Made by a program: the position numbers and the translations under genes. A DNA stretch of 64,000 bases from Uloborus plumipes (taxonomy: Eukaryota > Arthropoda > Arachnida > Araneae > Uloboridae): assembly GCA_038373865.1 (NCBI GenBank), contig JAXGGA010004440.1, positions 1 through 64,000 on the forward strand, written 5' to 3'. The stretch's first letter is position 1. Every line of letters begins with the position of its first letter. Positions 11,451 to 24,103 of this stretch are shown one piece after another. The notes under the pieces were generated by a model. It worked only from the letters and a program-made list of their open reading frames with translations. It was not told where the DNA came from and did not search any database.

Positions 11451-12296
11451 CTTGCCTAAGCATCAATGTCAATATTTTCAAAACATCAAAGTTTTTACTA
11501 TCGATATATTACTGTCGATATTTTTTAAATTATGATGTTTTGCTTTCAATATTTTCTTTCTGCCGATGATTCAGGATTAAACCAAAAATGTAACAATAAT
11601 AATAATTACAATAACTGTGACTGTATTTATAAAACTAGCTATGATAAAACTACATTATTAATTGGTGATTGCAACATCTCGCATATTTGGATGTAATTTC
11701 CCCAGTTAGTTAGTAAATTAAATAAGTCGACTTAAATTGGAGAAGAGCTAAAAATCTTTTTTTCCTGCACACTGTTAACAAAACAATCAGCATTACCAAA
11801 GTTTTCCCCAAACATAATTAGGAGCTTATATTATATTTTCCACAATTACATTATGCTTCCCCAATTGTTGGTATGAATACATAAATCAGAATTTTACTTC
11901 AAATATAAATATTTAAAACCGCAATGAATATTTTATATTGTGTGAATATACACGTATTTTGCATTTTAAATGTGACTTATATACAATGATTTCTCGTAAA
12001 GTAGGTGAGAAATAAGGGCACTGGAACAACTGTTGATTACTAAAATTTATTTTTTTCATGTTACCGGTTTAGAAAAATAATACTCCGTTCTGAATTAAGT
12101 CGCATTAATAACTAAACATCTCGTGTTTAGGTTTTGTTTTATTTAGCTTGAAAATTAAAAGATGTTACGAAAATATTTTAATTAATTCGTATCGATGTTT
12201 CAATGTTTTGTACTCTAAATATATTTGATAATAGATTATTCTCTGCATTACCTAAAATAATAATTAGTGATTATTATTTTTACTACTCATTACTCT
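11451..12296. other. AT-rich DNA, no gene
   Basis: No open frame, RNA gene or repeat that I can support. Confidence 0.5.
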
Positions 12297-12704
12297 ACTG
12301 TAAAAATGAATGTTGTTTTTGCAGTATAATACAGTTAATTTAATAGTAATAAACTGTAAAAATTGCTAATCTTACAGTAGTAAACTGTAAAATTGCTGAC
12401 TTTACAGTACTAAACTGTAAAATTGTTAATTTTGCACTAATAAACTGTAAAATGGCTAATTTTGTAGTTTATTAACGTGCATTTTACAGTTTTAAACTTG
12501 AACCTCCGCTGCCAGTATTATACTGTTGTTTTAACAGTGTAATAAAGCTAAATTGTACGGCAATAAACTGTAAAATTGCTAGCTTTATAGTAAGAAACTA
12601 AAAATGCAAGTTTTACAGTTTATTACTCTGCATTATACACTTTTAAATTAGAACTTCGGATGCCAGTATTATACTGTAAAAACAGTAGTTCATTTTTTTG
12701 CAAT
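12297..12704. mobile_element. ACTGTAAA-family MITE with internal 30-bp tandem repeats
   Basis: The ends ACTGTAAAAATGAA and TTCATTTTTTTGCAATG are inverted relatives, and TA follows on the right. Between about 12345 and 12470 a 30-bp unit (TAATAAACTGTAAAATTGCT-like) repeats four times with substitutions. Two copies of the phrase around CTGCCAGTATTATACTG occur (about 12510 and 12660), suggesting internal duplication. No coding capacity. Confidence 0.65.
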
Positions 12705-13797
12705 GTAAGACTTCTGCTATCACTACTACTACTAACTTTGCTTTGACAATTCAAAAATCTTAGCCATCAATAAATATACAAAAATGGCCAGGAGAATGTT
12801 CCTGATATGAGGTTCAGCCCTCGGGTAAGTTAAAGTTGAGAATAATTGTGTACAAGTTCATGAATATGCATAGCAAAATCGATACTTCAAAACGTCGATG
12901 TTTCTAAACCGATATTTTTCTGTTAATGCATCAACTCCATCGATGTCCTACCTCTAATGATAAGCCATTCTTTAAGGATGGGTATTTTAATATAAATATT
13001 GCATATTTCATCATTAAATATTATATTTCAAATGATTTAAATAGAATCTCATCACTCTTCCATAACATGTATAACCTACTGTAATTCAATCAATGCCGGA
13101 TACAGCTTCTTGTTTTGTTGGGATTCATAACTAAAATGTGATCACACAAATCGAAAAGAGAGTGTGGTGATAAAAATTTGAACAGTCAAAAAAATCCCGA
13201 AAATTTTCAAGAAAACAAAAGTTTTTTTTACTCTTTTTTCTGGAAGGCTGGGAGTGGGGGATGGAGGAGGGGTTATTTCCACTCGGAAATAATTAAACAT
13301 TTTGAAATGTCTTGCACAAAACAGTATACTCAAAAATTTACGATATTTACGTCCAATGTTTACTTTTTTTGTTTAAATATTTTTTATGTTTAGTATCCCA
13401 CATAAAAACATTAACTTTGTTCATGCAAAGATAATTTAATTTCCCTGTACACCGAAGTATTATAAGCTACTTTTCTCACTTAAAGTGTTAATGTATTTCA
13501 GAACAGAATTTTATCAATTACATCATTTAGTGGAAATGTTTGAGTTGAACTTTTGATATATTTCCGTTAAATGTGCTTTTATTATGATTATTTGTATCAT
13601 GTTTTAGGTATTTAATTCCTTTTGAATTATATTAAATAGTAAATCAACAATTTAGTGCTATACAATACTAACAAAAAATAAAAATGAACAAAATATTTTC
13701 CCTAAAACTAAACTGTAGTGCACAATAGTTTTAAAATGCATCATCATGCTCTGGATGAAGCTAAATAGCAGTATATAATTGGAATAACCCTTACTTA
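12705..13797. other. AT-rich DNA with a G-rich fragment
   Basis: A GGGAGTGGGGGATGGAGGAG stretch at about 13249-13270 may be a fragment of the same G-tract MITE family as 11272-11450. The open frames overlapping it on both strands (13142-13393) are not convincing genes. The rest is featureless. Confidence 0.45.
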
Positions 13798-13801
13798 TTA
13801 A

Positions 13802-14314
13802 CCCATTAATGCCTAGCGTCCTTTTTTAGGGACGGTTCGAAAAAAGGTCTGAATTTCCCTAAAATGAACATTTTAACCAAATAATAGTGTTCAATTAGTA
13901 CCTTGGTATTGTTTCAATTCGTTATTAACAGATTGCAGCACATAACCATTGTAAAGTGTGTTCTGTAGCAGTTTTAATATGATCTTTATCAAAAATGACA
14001 TCGTTCACAATCTCAAGAAAAAAAGCTAAGTTTTCAAAGTTATTCCCAGCTTCCCAGTTGATGTTAATTGCTGATTTTATTTCCTCTTATTCTGTCTTTT
14101 TAAATATTATATCGTAGGCAGAAAATTTTTTTTAGTAAAACAAGTATGTCCCCCTCCGGGGTCTATCGCAACTTTTAAGGGACGATTTTTCTTTCCTTAA
14201 TAAAAAAAATATTTTTTCCATGATATTTCTTAAATTATTTTTCCTGTCCATTATACACTGTTTGTAACCAGTATACAAAAGATCTCTGAAAAAAAAATGT
14301 CAGGCATTAATGAT
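13802..14314. mobile_element. TTAA-flanked piggyBac-like MITE
   Basis: TTAA at 13798-13801 and 14315-14318 brackets inverted ends CCCATTAATGCCTAGCG (left) and ATCATTAATGCCTGAC (right, reverse complement). TTAA duplication with CC(C/T)TTTAA-type ends is characteristic of piggyBac mobilisation. The interior is AT-rich and non-coding. It contains GGGACGGTTC near the left end and GGGACGATTT near 14180. Confidence 0.65.
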
Positions 14315-14469
14315 TTAAAGTATTCTTTGTACTAAGTAGTCTTATAAGTTTTCTTTTGTCCATCCAACGATTAAAATAGTCTTTGACAGTGAGAAGAGTT
14401 ATATGTTTGAGAAAATATATTTTATTAATGACACAGTTACTGTGCAATGTAAAGTGACACAGTATAGGT

Positions 14470-15733
14470 CAGCTGTTTCCAAACTTTTTAGGGCACAGAA
14501 CACTTATTGCTTTGCTTTTATTTCACGGAGCCCCACTATTGCTTATGACTAAGACAAGATGTTAACGATTTAGATGTCAAATGACAAATATGAAAAATGA
14601 TCATTATTTGACTACTTGATTCTATATAAAATAAACTATTATTAATGGTTGATAAGTTATTGTAAGTGGAAACTGTTATAGGAGTTTTCCTAGTCAATAA
14701 CGAATACTCCTTTCCGATTCCATCTCAAAAATCATTGAGTGGAGCAGACTTCAATGAGTGTTTTAAGACAAATGAGCCCATAAGTTCAATTAATGATTCT
14801 CATTTTGTCATAGGCAGTTTTAGACCTGTATTGCTAAACGGATTTTTCTCTTTTAATTCAAAGTTGCTATGAGTATAGAGGAAGTATTCTGCTAGATTTT
14901 TTGAATTTTTTACGGTTTCTTAAATGACCATTTAGATATCACCATTGCTTAGATATCACGAAACAGTTGTACTTCGTTTTATTGATAGAGATGGTTTCTT
15001 GTTGAAATTTCTTTTAAAAGGAGAAATATAATTTCTCCCCTTTTTTTGTATGTGTTTGTGTGTGTGTTGGAGGTGGTGGAATACCGAAATTCAGCTTAAC
15101 TTTGAATACTACTATTTTGTTTCTCAGAAGAATTGTTTCTCCTTGTTGTTCAGTTTACCAAAAATGTCAGCAAGATAGGCTAATATCATAAGTCCTAGTT
15201 TCTTAATTGAAACATTGAAAAATGTTTCAATGTTAATAGTTCTAGATACATTATTGTCTTTTGCTCCAGTTAAAATACTTTCAGTTCATATGCAAGCTCA
15301 TACAATCTTTAAAACACATTTGTTTTGCATAACCATTATATTTCGTAAGGAAAAATGGTGGTTTGTGCTGATTACCCGTGTCTTCATAAATCTTGCTCGA
15401 TATTTTTTACCAGTGGCGAATAGACTGACAAAATTATCTAAAGTCTTTATTGATTGCTGTTTACTGGTTCAGGAGCTCTTATGGACTATACTGCGTCTGA
15501 GGCTTTCTAAAAAACTTTTCTGTAATCTCAGCAAAGCGATGCAAAACACTATAACGATTACTGCTTCAATCTGTAGCAGCTTTTTAAATCTTGTTTTTGA
15601 TTTTGTTTTGTGTTTTGCTTTTTCTGAAATTACAGAGGAAAAAAATATTATGTAACGATTAAATCTTTGTGGAACCCTTTTATCCTTCAGCAACACCCCA
15701 GGGTTCCGCGTAACATACTTTGGGAACCGCGCT
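14470..15733 (-). mobile_element. hAT transposon remnant
   Basis: A 9-bp direct repeat AGTATAGGT flanks it (14461-14469 and 15734-15742); hAT duplicates 8 bp, so the ninth match is coincidental or extends it. The left end CAGCTGTTTCCAAAC and the right end (reverse complement) TAGCGCGGTTCCCAAAG are hAT-like CAGNGGTTCCCAAA termini with a small indel. At about 1.26 kb it is shorter than an autonomous hAT and contains a decayed transposase on the - strand. Confidence 0.75.
14688..15560 (-). pseudogene. Decayed ZBED5-like hAT transposase
   Basis: Reading the - strand, about 15128-15210 encodes KKLGLMILAYLADIFGKLN, which matches the (R)LAYLADIFG(K/Q)LN motif I know from ZBED5/SCAND3-like hAT transposases. 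About 14688-14735 encodes DF-DGIGKEYSLLTRK, matching the C-terminal DFW...EYP.L..KA segment of the same family just before the dimerisation region. Stops and frameshifts separate these pieces, so it cannot be functional. A long + strand frame at 15215-15655 is the antisense shadow of this remnant. The N-terminal BED finger was not recognised. Confidence 0.6.
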
Positions 15734-15742
15734 AGTATAGGT

Positions 15743-17065
15743 TGCAAGCCCTTCATTGTAATTGGCATATGCGCATATATATCCCATTAAAGAGTTTTTG
15801 TTTGAACTATGACGCTCTTATCCTGCATTTTTTAACCGTGTTTATATGCATGGGCCTGCCCCTGGCCTGCTCACATGCGTCCCTTTATAGGAGCACATGT
15901 GAACGTTGAGCATATTTTTTTAAGTACTATAAAGAAATAATTAACAAAATTCAAAACTTCCATGACACAAACAAAGAACTATTCAACTATGGGGACATTT
16001 TTTCGCCGAGAAATTGATAGTATTTTTTTCAAAAAAAAAAAAAAAAAAAAGAGAAGAAGAAATGAAGAAAAAAAAGTTATCATGTCCCCCCCCCCTCTCT
16101 TCTACAGATGTTTAGAACATTTTTTTTCACTTTAACTACCGATCAAAAGTAATATTATACATATCTTTACCATAACTATACGTTTTACTGAAAGTATTTT
16201 CATTAAGAAGTTTTATTAATAACTATAATCACATTTTTATTTTTTGAGATTCCTAAACATAGAAAAGAACTCTTTAGGAACATTTCAACTAGAATTCTAC
16301 GCTATTTATTTCTGTGTTCTTTGAGATTGGGAAAAAGTAATTAATGTATTCATTTAGTAATCTATTAAAGGCTGCAATTATTTAATTTTTCTACCGAATA
16401 TTTCACGTACACAAGGACATTTTATTTTTTATACCTGAAGCGGAATTACTCAAATATTAAATCATTTTAATTAAAACTTCGATTTCCTTAAGCCATAAGT
16501 TTGTAAGATGTTTATTAAAAATCTCTTCATCTTTGCAATATGCTTGTAATTTATTTTCTTTCATATAGAACATAATTAATAGTTTATAACATGCTTGTCA
16601 AGCAATTTTACTTGAAAAATTGATTATATGTTTTCGAAGCATAATTACTTAAACGTTCCAAGAATTTTAATTAACAAAGGTAAAAGAAAAATCATTCAAC
16701 TCTAAATCATTCATTAATTTTTAAAAATAACAAACTTTTTATCATCATACGACAGGTCAAATTAGCTAATAAACTTACTAACATGAGATTAACGAATTCT
16801 TCTTTGTATACTTGTCGAAAAACTGATTGAGATTTCGGTAGATTTTGCTATTAAACTATTACTGTGTTATGTTTTCTTAAAACTACCATAAGAAATATAC
16901 AACAATATCAATTTATCATTATTTTTTTAAACTAAATTCAGCATCAGCATCCACGATACTCAACTAATAAAACATATTAATAATAATCTCAATTATCACG
17001 AGCATGTCGTTCTTAAGATTTGACTCTTAAGACTGTTCACATTCATAATTTATGTTACATCTCCC
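15743..17065. other. AT-rich DNA, no gene
   Basis: A poly-A run (about 16031-16050) and a poly-C run (about 16085-16095) are present, followed by featureless AT-rich DNA. Confidence 0.5.
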
Positions 17066-17076
17066 CTTTTCAGACA

Positions 17077-17367
17077 CTTCACTTTACTCTCCAGGGTCCC
17101 CCGTACTAACCACAACTCGTGGTTTAACCGGGATGAGGCCTTGAAAAGCGCTCTGTTCCTTTAATCGAGACCAAGGCCCGAGCAAACCTCTGGTCCAGTG
17201 CCTCCAAAGGTATCGTTTCACTTGGAAGACTTTGTAACCACGACACTTTTTTACGTTGCCCAGGCCACCATTAGTAACGACAGTGGATCTTTGATCGGTT
17301 AGGATCGAACCCGGGACCCTGCGGTTACAAGTCCGACGTCTTACCGATCGGGCTACCACGGTCCCCA
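17077..17367 (-). mobile_element. tRNA-derived SINE, full length
   Basis: On the - strand it starts at 17367 with a tRNA-like head GGGGACCGTGG. The A box TAGCCCGATCGG maps to 17355-17344 and the B box GGTTCGATCC to 17311-17302. The anticodon-loop position reads CTTGTAA (TGT), so a tRNA-Thr-type ancestor is likely. An unrelated body of about 220 bp follows and ends GTAAAGTGAAG. A perfect 11-bp target duplication CTTTTCAGACA flanks it (17066-17076 and 17368-17378), which fixes both ends and shows integration by LINE machinery. The pol III promoter boxes look intact, so transcription is possible. The open frame on the - strand inside it is not a gene. Confidence 0.85.
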
Positions 17368-17378
17368 CTTTTCAGACA

Positions 17379-17566
17379 TAGTCCCTCAAGTGATATAGTT
17401 TCCTAACCACCCTCCTACTACGAGGAACATAGTTAGTAATTACATGAAATACACCGCCATACCCGCCATGTTATCCAGATACTGCAGTTTCATCCTTATT
17501 AGGAATCATCAGTCTGGCTTAAATGGTAACCGAGCTGGAGGTAGAAATTGATTTATTGATCAGACT
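17379..17566. other. No recognised feature
   Basis: Short spacer between the SINE and the poly-A-bearing repeat. Nothing recognised. Confidence 0.4.
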
Positions 17567-17587
17567 AGGTGACCCGTGCGGAATTCC

Positions 17588-17631
<44 letters not shown>

Positions 17632-18310
17632 AAACTTAAAATTTAATACGACAATTTTTATTGGCTTCATTTGCACAACATCGCCATCTACTGCCGTCGT
17701 TCTGACAACTTTTCAAAGAGATCAAAGACACGTTCACTTTTACAACTACTACAAAAGTGATACCCTATATTAAAATCAAATACCCAAGGCTACTACTAAA
17801 CTAAATACTAACGTTATCGCAAAACTACCATAGTATTTTGAAACCATAAAAGTTACAATTAAGGTTTACCGAGCTAAGCCTTGGCTTGAAATGTCGCATT
17901 TAAAATTGATTTGAACAACAATGTAACGATTTTAACAGTTGAGCAAAAAATTTAACTTTTTCAAACTTCAATCGCTTATAAGTCGCTTAAACGTGGATTT
18001 TCGAGATTCTCGTTACGCGGCGCTAGCGGAGAAACGTTCTAAAGAAAGCATTTTTTTTTAATCTTTCGAATGAAATCAAAATGTAGACGATACGACAATT
18101 ATTTCGCTAGATAGAGTCAATTTTGTGCCCAAAAATTGAAGTTCGAATAAAAAACGAACCGACACTTTTTAGAGGGTGGATCTAATTTTCGTCAATAGCC
18201 CGCGGGATAAGCTTCAAAATCATAAATTTTCTTGCAATTCGATAAAGAAATGAGCGAGTTTCGACCGGGTATAGGATTCGGCTTAGAGAAATAATATATG
18301 GAGATTGGGG
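17567..18310. repeat. Dispersed repeat with a 38-A tract (RTE-like family suspected)
   Basis: Starts at GACTAGGTGACCCGTGCGG, a form of the ACTAGCTGACCCG phrase common at the edges of RTE-type retrotransposon repeats in arthropods. GGAATTCC and 38 consecutive A follow (17590-17627). The body continues to the phrase around GGTATAGGATTCGGCTTAG and AATATATGGAGATTGG. A diverged relative of the part around GGATCTAATTTTCGTCAATA recurs at 26495-26575. Non-coding here. Assignment to RTE is from memory of similar repeats. Confidence 0.4.
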
Positions 18311-18460
18311 GATGGAATTAATATTGAGTACCAATACTTTCATTTTTTAACAGTTTTTTTTGCAATTATTTAGTTTATTGCATTCTTGCTAAGTTCAGTT
18401 TTCTTCACTGCACTTTCAAGGTTTCATTCAGCTATAAAGCTCTGTGCCCTTAGGTTTAGT

Positions 18461-19935
18461 CCGAAAAAAAAACCGCTAAATTAAAAAAATATCGCCAAGT
18501 CCGAAAAAAAAAGCCAAAAAGAAATAAAAAGGTAAAATGAATATCGAAAAATAAAAATTTGAAAGTAGGGTCTTGAGATGGGGAATTTGTGTGTCGGTCG
18601 GTCGGTCGGTCTGTCTGCCCCCCCCCCTAATAACTTTTGAATGAACATTCCGATTTTGACAAGCTTTTTTTCGTTGGAAAGATCGCGGCAAGTACAGCTC
18701 ATTCCCATAGTTGATTTTTCGATTTGAACAATTTTTGGTTCAACTTTGAACCGTTCAAACAACCTGTCCCGCGATGCTAAATTTTAAGTGAACAGTCCGA
18801 TTTGAACAAACTTTTTTTTGTTCGAAAGATCTTATCAAGGATACTTCATTCCCGTGTTTACATTTCCGATTTGAACAGTTTTTCGTTCAACATTGAACCG
18901 CTCAAGCAAGCTGTCACCCCTAATAACTTTTGAGTGAACAGTCCGATTTAAATAAACTTTTTTTTTGTTCGAAGGATCTCAGCAAGGACACTTCATTTCC
19001 ATATTTAAATTTTCAATTTGAACATTTTTTCGTTCAACATTGAACCGTTCAAGCAACCTTTCCCCACTTAATAACTTTTGAGTGAACCATCCGAATGGAA
19101 TAAACTTTTTTTGTTTGAAAGATCTCGGAGAGGCTCATTCTCATACTTTGCTTTTTGATTTGAACCATTTTTTGTTCAATATTGAACCGTTCAAAAAAAA
19201 AATTAACATTAGCGCCTACGGGGAATTTAAGTTGAATGTTGATCCTGAACTTAAAGTCGGATTTCCTTCAAACTAACTTTGTAAGAAAATGGTTTTGATA
19301 AATAATGTTTGTAAAGTACTTTTCTGAATAATCTTCTGTGAGGACTCTGATTCCGACTCCGACTCCGCAAACATGCCGGAAATGCAGGCTCAGAAAAAAA
19401 ATGACTGACTATGCAGACGATTTTTTGTTTACTTAATCATTTGTTTTATTTTATTTTATTGTTTTTTTGGCAGACGATTTTTTTGTATTAAAAGTTTTTC
19501 ATTCACGAGGGCATTTTATTCTTTATTTATATTTAACAACTGGCAGCGGATTAAAAGTGAAATTCGAGACATTTTGTTAACGGACGAGTTTTTTTTTTCT
19601 TTATTTGATAAAATGTGTTTTTATGCTCTTTGTACCTTTATTTATTTATTTATTGAAAACGATTGAGGATTTTTTCTACGGAAGAACTGTAACAGTTACA
19701 TTCTTTAAAAGGTGCGACAAAACTTTATTTATTCGTTTATTTACTTTTTACATGTCTATTTCATCTGATGAGAGGGGTATATTTTGCTTTTAGAAATCAG
19801 CTTTAAGTGCTAAAAAGGTATGTTTGACATAATTTTCAGTCTCAGATAATCAAGAGAATAATGATCAGATGCTAGAATGCCGATGTCGATGTACGGGAAA
19901 GTAGGCTCGTTCAGTTCTTGACAGAACTTCTTGTT
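18461..19935 (+). mobile_element. Tandem-repeat element copy A (Helentron-like)
   Basis: Order on the + strand: ATATCGCCAAG words, GAAAGTAGGGTCTTGAGATGG, a GTCG microsatellite (18593-18616) and a C-run, then about four ~147-bp units. Their GTTCAA cores lie at about 18738, 18885, 19032 and 19174. Next come a unique part, CCGACTCCGACTCCG, the subterminal ACGGGAAAGTAGGC (about 19897), and the terminal hairpin AGTTCTTGACAGAACT. It ends TCTTGTT at 19935. The 5' subterminal repeat CCTACTTTCCCGT of copy B is missing, so the copy is 5'-truncated. Open frames at 18476-18762, 19082-19276 and 19605-19793 are repeat-derived, not genes. Confidence 0.75.
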
Positions 19936-22900
19936 TATTTCATGAAGTTTGCACTGTTTATTATGTATGTGAAATAGGCTAACCAAGAAAACACTTCACA
20001 TGAAAAATTGGTTAACATGAAATAATATAGTGGTGCAAATTTTGCAGTTGGTTAACCTTGCATTGCTCAAGCAAGAACTGCTTCTGCAATATAGTTATTA
20101 CACTTAAAATATACTATAATAAAGATGGAGAGAGGAGGTAACTGCACTTATTAATAAATACAATCATATGCTGTATACAAAGTTAGAAAATCTAAGAAAT
20201 TGTTTCGTTTTATGCATAATTTTTGAATCATAATTGAAGTTAAAAAGCAGTTAAAGTGACTGCTAGGGTACTCTAATGTTTAAAACCTTTTAAGTGTTAT
20301 TTAGCAGGGAATATTTTTCGGTCCTTTCAGTTTTGCGTTAAGCGTTTTCACTGTAGTTTCTTTCGAATCGTTTTTGAGTTTCATATTGTTTCCTACAAAT
20401 ATAACAGTCAGTATTTTTCTCACCTGAATTATAAATATTTTTTCGCATTTTTAAGTTCATGTTCCTAACCCATAAGCGCCAGTCAGTCTGAAGATACTTT
20501 TACCTATCAGAAGTTTGATTTTCTGCGTTTCATGTTGTGACTGGTAAAACATTCAGCCAATTCCAGGGCTCCCAGCTGGTCCATGTTTCCTCAAAAAGTT
20601 ATTATTTTTAGTTTAAAGTTTAGTTTCAAGGTAATTATTTTTGTTTTAATTTTTTTAGTCCCCCTATAGCGATAGAGTTTAAACTATCGTGGTAGATGCA
20701 ATAAATTCATTCAGCATAATTTTTTATGCAAAAATAATATTAATAAATAAATAGTTTTTTAGCCGAGTAATTTGTTGAAATTGACCTATTATAAATAATA
20801 GGCAACTAGACCAATTTTAAGAAAATTATTACACTGGTTTTAAAACGAGTATTTTTAAACGTAATATTTTTCGTTAATATTTTTTCCCTTAGAGAATTCC
20901 CCTTATAGTTCCAATCGGAGAGATTTTCCCTTCTACTTCCGAAATAGAACCACGTTCTGCAGTTTAGAAATAGGAGTCTGGATTAGGCGTTTTGGATGCG
21001 AGTTATGAGTTTCATTTCCCTTTCAACGTTAAAATACAGAGGTTAGTAAATCTGGAAGGCTTTGCTGCTGTCCAAACGTGAATGTACTGTGCAGATCATA
21101 TGTAATGCCAAATACTTCATTAAAACATTGTTAAAGTGTGAAAATTCATTATGGGTTTTTAGAAATGAATTTCTTACTTCTTAAAAAAAATTTTTTTTGC
21201 TCGCGATCGGCAGTTGGAACCATTTTTGAATCTGTTTCTGAAATTGTTGCTGCCATTTTTTTTTTCAAAAGTAGTCTTAGAAAAATAATTTCAGTAATAC
21301 AGTAATATCTCTCTTTATGATGAAAATGAGAAAAGAATAGAGAAAATAAATCATAGTAAAGCAAGTATAAAACATATCTTTCAGTTTCTTAGAAATTTTA
21401 ACCATTTAAATTTATATATTTCATGGCTTAGTCTATTTACTTGGAGTTTTTGTTTTTCCATTTTAATGTCACTTTTAGTCTTATTCAATAGTTGGCTTTG
21501 TTCAAAAATTAAACATTGAACTTTAAATTTCTTTAATATTGATTTTAGCAACGTATGTGGAGAAAATTAAGAATTTATTCATTCAGGATTTAGTTTTAAA
21601 AGTTTTGTCAAAAAGCTCATTATAATCATTAAGAAGGGATAAAAAGATACCTGCCCTAAGATTATACCTACTTTAGAATGGGCTTAGAAAATTATGAAAC
21701 ACTAATCAGAGAAAGCAAATCTTTAAATTCTATTAATTTTGAAACGTTCAGTTCTCTAATTAATAGAATATTTCCTTCTTTTACTAGTATAAAAACTCCA
21801 CAATGGAATTCCCATGATAAAATTTCATCATTGTTTTTTTGCCTTTGGCGTTATTTAAGAAAGAAAATAGTGAAATAAAATAATTCATTAAAGCAGGTTA
21901 ATTAGCGGAGAGCTTTTTGATAAAAATTAATAATGCATTATTTGAATATTAATTTTTATTTGAGCTCCTGAAATTAAATCTACTTTTTTTTGCTAATTTG
22001 CATTTGTGAAATTTTCTCTTCGGAAGAGATTAGTTCTAAGCGTTGAAAAGCTGAAAATAAGTAGTTAATAAGAATACAAATTCAAAAAGTGTGATCATGT
22101 ATTTTTTAGTAATTCTTTTTAACAGTACTCTAATTAGTGCTAAGTTATTTCCATCAGTAAAAAGCTATGGTTTAAATTGAATTTATTATGCTGAGAACAT
22201 TTCCTAAAAGTTTTTCGTTCAAAAAGTTTTTGTTCGAAATTTTGCCAGTTTAATGTGACATAAATTTAAAGCTCTTTACGGGTTTTTGTGTTTTCCCTCC
22301 ATACTTGCCCTTGTTAAGCTCAGTCAAATCACGAATGAAATAGTAATATTCAGATTACTTTAATTAATTAAAAAGTCAGCAATTAACCTTACTTTCTGTT
22401 GAAGTATTCTTTTTTTCTGGTGTAAAGATTATTTAAAAGAAAAATGTCTGCAAGATCTACTTCTCTCTAATTTTCTCTAGTTATCCGTGATAAATAATCA
22501 CTTAATTACTGACCTTTTGAAATTTATAGATAAAATCTACGAAAGAAAAAGAAGTAAAAAAAAAATAATTAAAGTAGAATAAAACAGTTGCTTGTAAATT
22601 CAAGAAGTAAAGCTTGAAACGTAAAACATTTTAAGTGTTAAGTCCTTTAGAAAAACTGCTTGTTTTAAACGACGACGCATAAAAATAATGCACCATTAAC
22701 CGCCCCATAGCCAGAGCTAAAGTAGAATATCAAGCAAATACCAAAAAGGTTATTGTAGCATCCGTATTTTGAGCCTGTTAGTCTGGAACAGTCATAAAGG
22801 AGCCCCATTTAGAAACGGAATACATATTAATACTGGAATCTAGAAATAGGTAGGCTGGTGTACTGAAATATTTTTAGCTGCCAGTGTGAAAATAGACTTA

Positions 22901-23015
22901 GTTTCTGCAGGAGCTATTTTGCCTTCAGCTTTGCTATGACTATTCTAAAATAATGAGCCCCCTACCTTTCAAAGAGGTTTCTGAAAAATTCCTAAGGTAT
23001 GAAAAGTCTTCTTAA
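19936..23015. other. AT-rich DNA, no gene
   Basis: About 3 kb without any recognisable gene, RNA or repeat family. GGTTAAC recurs around 20010-20060. Open frames are short and without known motifs. Confidence 0.5.
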
Positions 23016-23019
23016 GTGT

Positions 23020-23150
23020 CAGAACTTTTAAGTGGCGCAACATCTAACTGGTGGACCGGCCCACATCAATCAGCCCACATGGACAGATCGCGACCCACAA
23101 ATGGTTTCTTCCCATGGATTGGGAACCGTTGCAGTGCATTACAAAAATAT
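23020..23150 (-). mobile_element. Possible hAT-end fragment
   Basis: On the - strand it reads GCACTGCAACGGTTCCCAATCC followed shortly by TTTGTGGGTCGCGATC. The combination of GGTTCCCAA near a terminus and GTGGGTCGCGA resembles non-autonomous hAT ends. No second end or duplication was found. The 129-residue open frame starting here is mostly low complexity downstream and is not annotated. Confidence 0.35.
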
Positions 23151-24103
23151 TTCAAAGCAAAGCTGCAAAATATGTATCCTAATTTCCTTTTTGTAAGAAG
23201 AATAAAAAAGATCAAGTACGAAAGAGGTTTGCTTTTGATTTTTTTTAAGCTTGAAAGAGCTGCACTACAGCACTTACCTATAAAAATTTTCAGAATACAA
23301 ATCTTTTTCTATTGGTATCTTTTCCTGTTGTTAGGTTTTAGTCTTTTCTTTTTTCTTTTCGTATTTGATCATTATATTCTCCCATCTCCCTTCAACAAAA
23401 TATAATTTTCAAACCTGAAGTCGAAATTCTTACCGTTTCATTCAATTATGAGCGAAAGTCTCGCTTAATAACTTCAAACCTTTTAAAAAATCTACAGCAT
23501 CAAACTTTAGTTAGTTCTTGACTTTGTCTCGCAGAAAAAAATTTACTGCATAGGTATGAAGAAAATAAATTTAGATATTTATAGTGCTTCAATGCAGCAA
23601 AAAGGTTTTTTTGTTACCCAAAAAGCTGTTTATATATTTTGAACTTCTGCTAAAATTTGTCGTTTTGCATACAAAACTTGCAAACTATAGTTTATTAATT
23701 TTAAACTGCTGCTCAAATTTCTCTTGTTAGCATACGAAAGTAGTGAACTATAAATTTCTATTTGTTTCCGATTAATTGACTATCCTTTATATTTTTATTT
23801 TAAAGATGCCGAATAAAATATCGTTTAGAACTTGCTTCAAATATTTTATTTTACAATTTTACTTTAATAAATTGAAACATTAATCTGATCAAAAGTTAAA
23901 TTGGGAGAAGTAATACTCTCTGTAGCAATAAATACGCTTGAGGCTATCATATACTATCGGGGGTTGAAAACTGCTCTCTATGTATGCTACTGTACAATTT
24001 GTAGTGAGAATGTATAACTATGAAAATAATGCCTCCGCTTTAAATTACGGATTTATTAACGTTTAAACTAATAGAACGAAACTATTAACTGCATTTTATA
24101 CAC
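23151..24103. other. AT-rich DNA, no gene
   Basis: No feature recognised. Confidence 0.5.

Noticed and set aside
15215..15655. 146-residue open frame, the longest in the window
   Set aside because: It is the antisense of the decayed hAT transposase; the conserved motif is on the - strand.
23016..23405. 129-residue frame
   Set aside because: The first part looks like a hAT end in reverse; the second part is Phe/Leu-rich reading of T-rich DNA.
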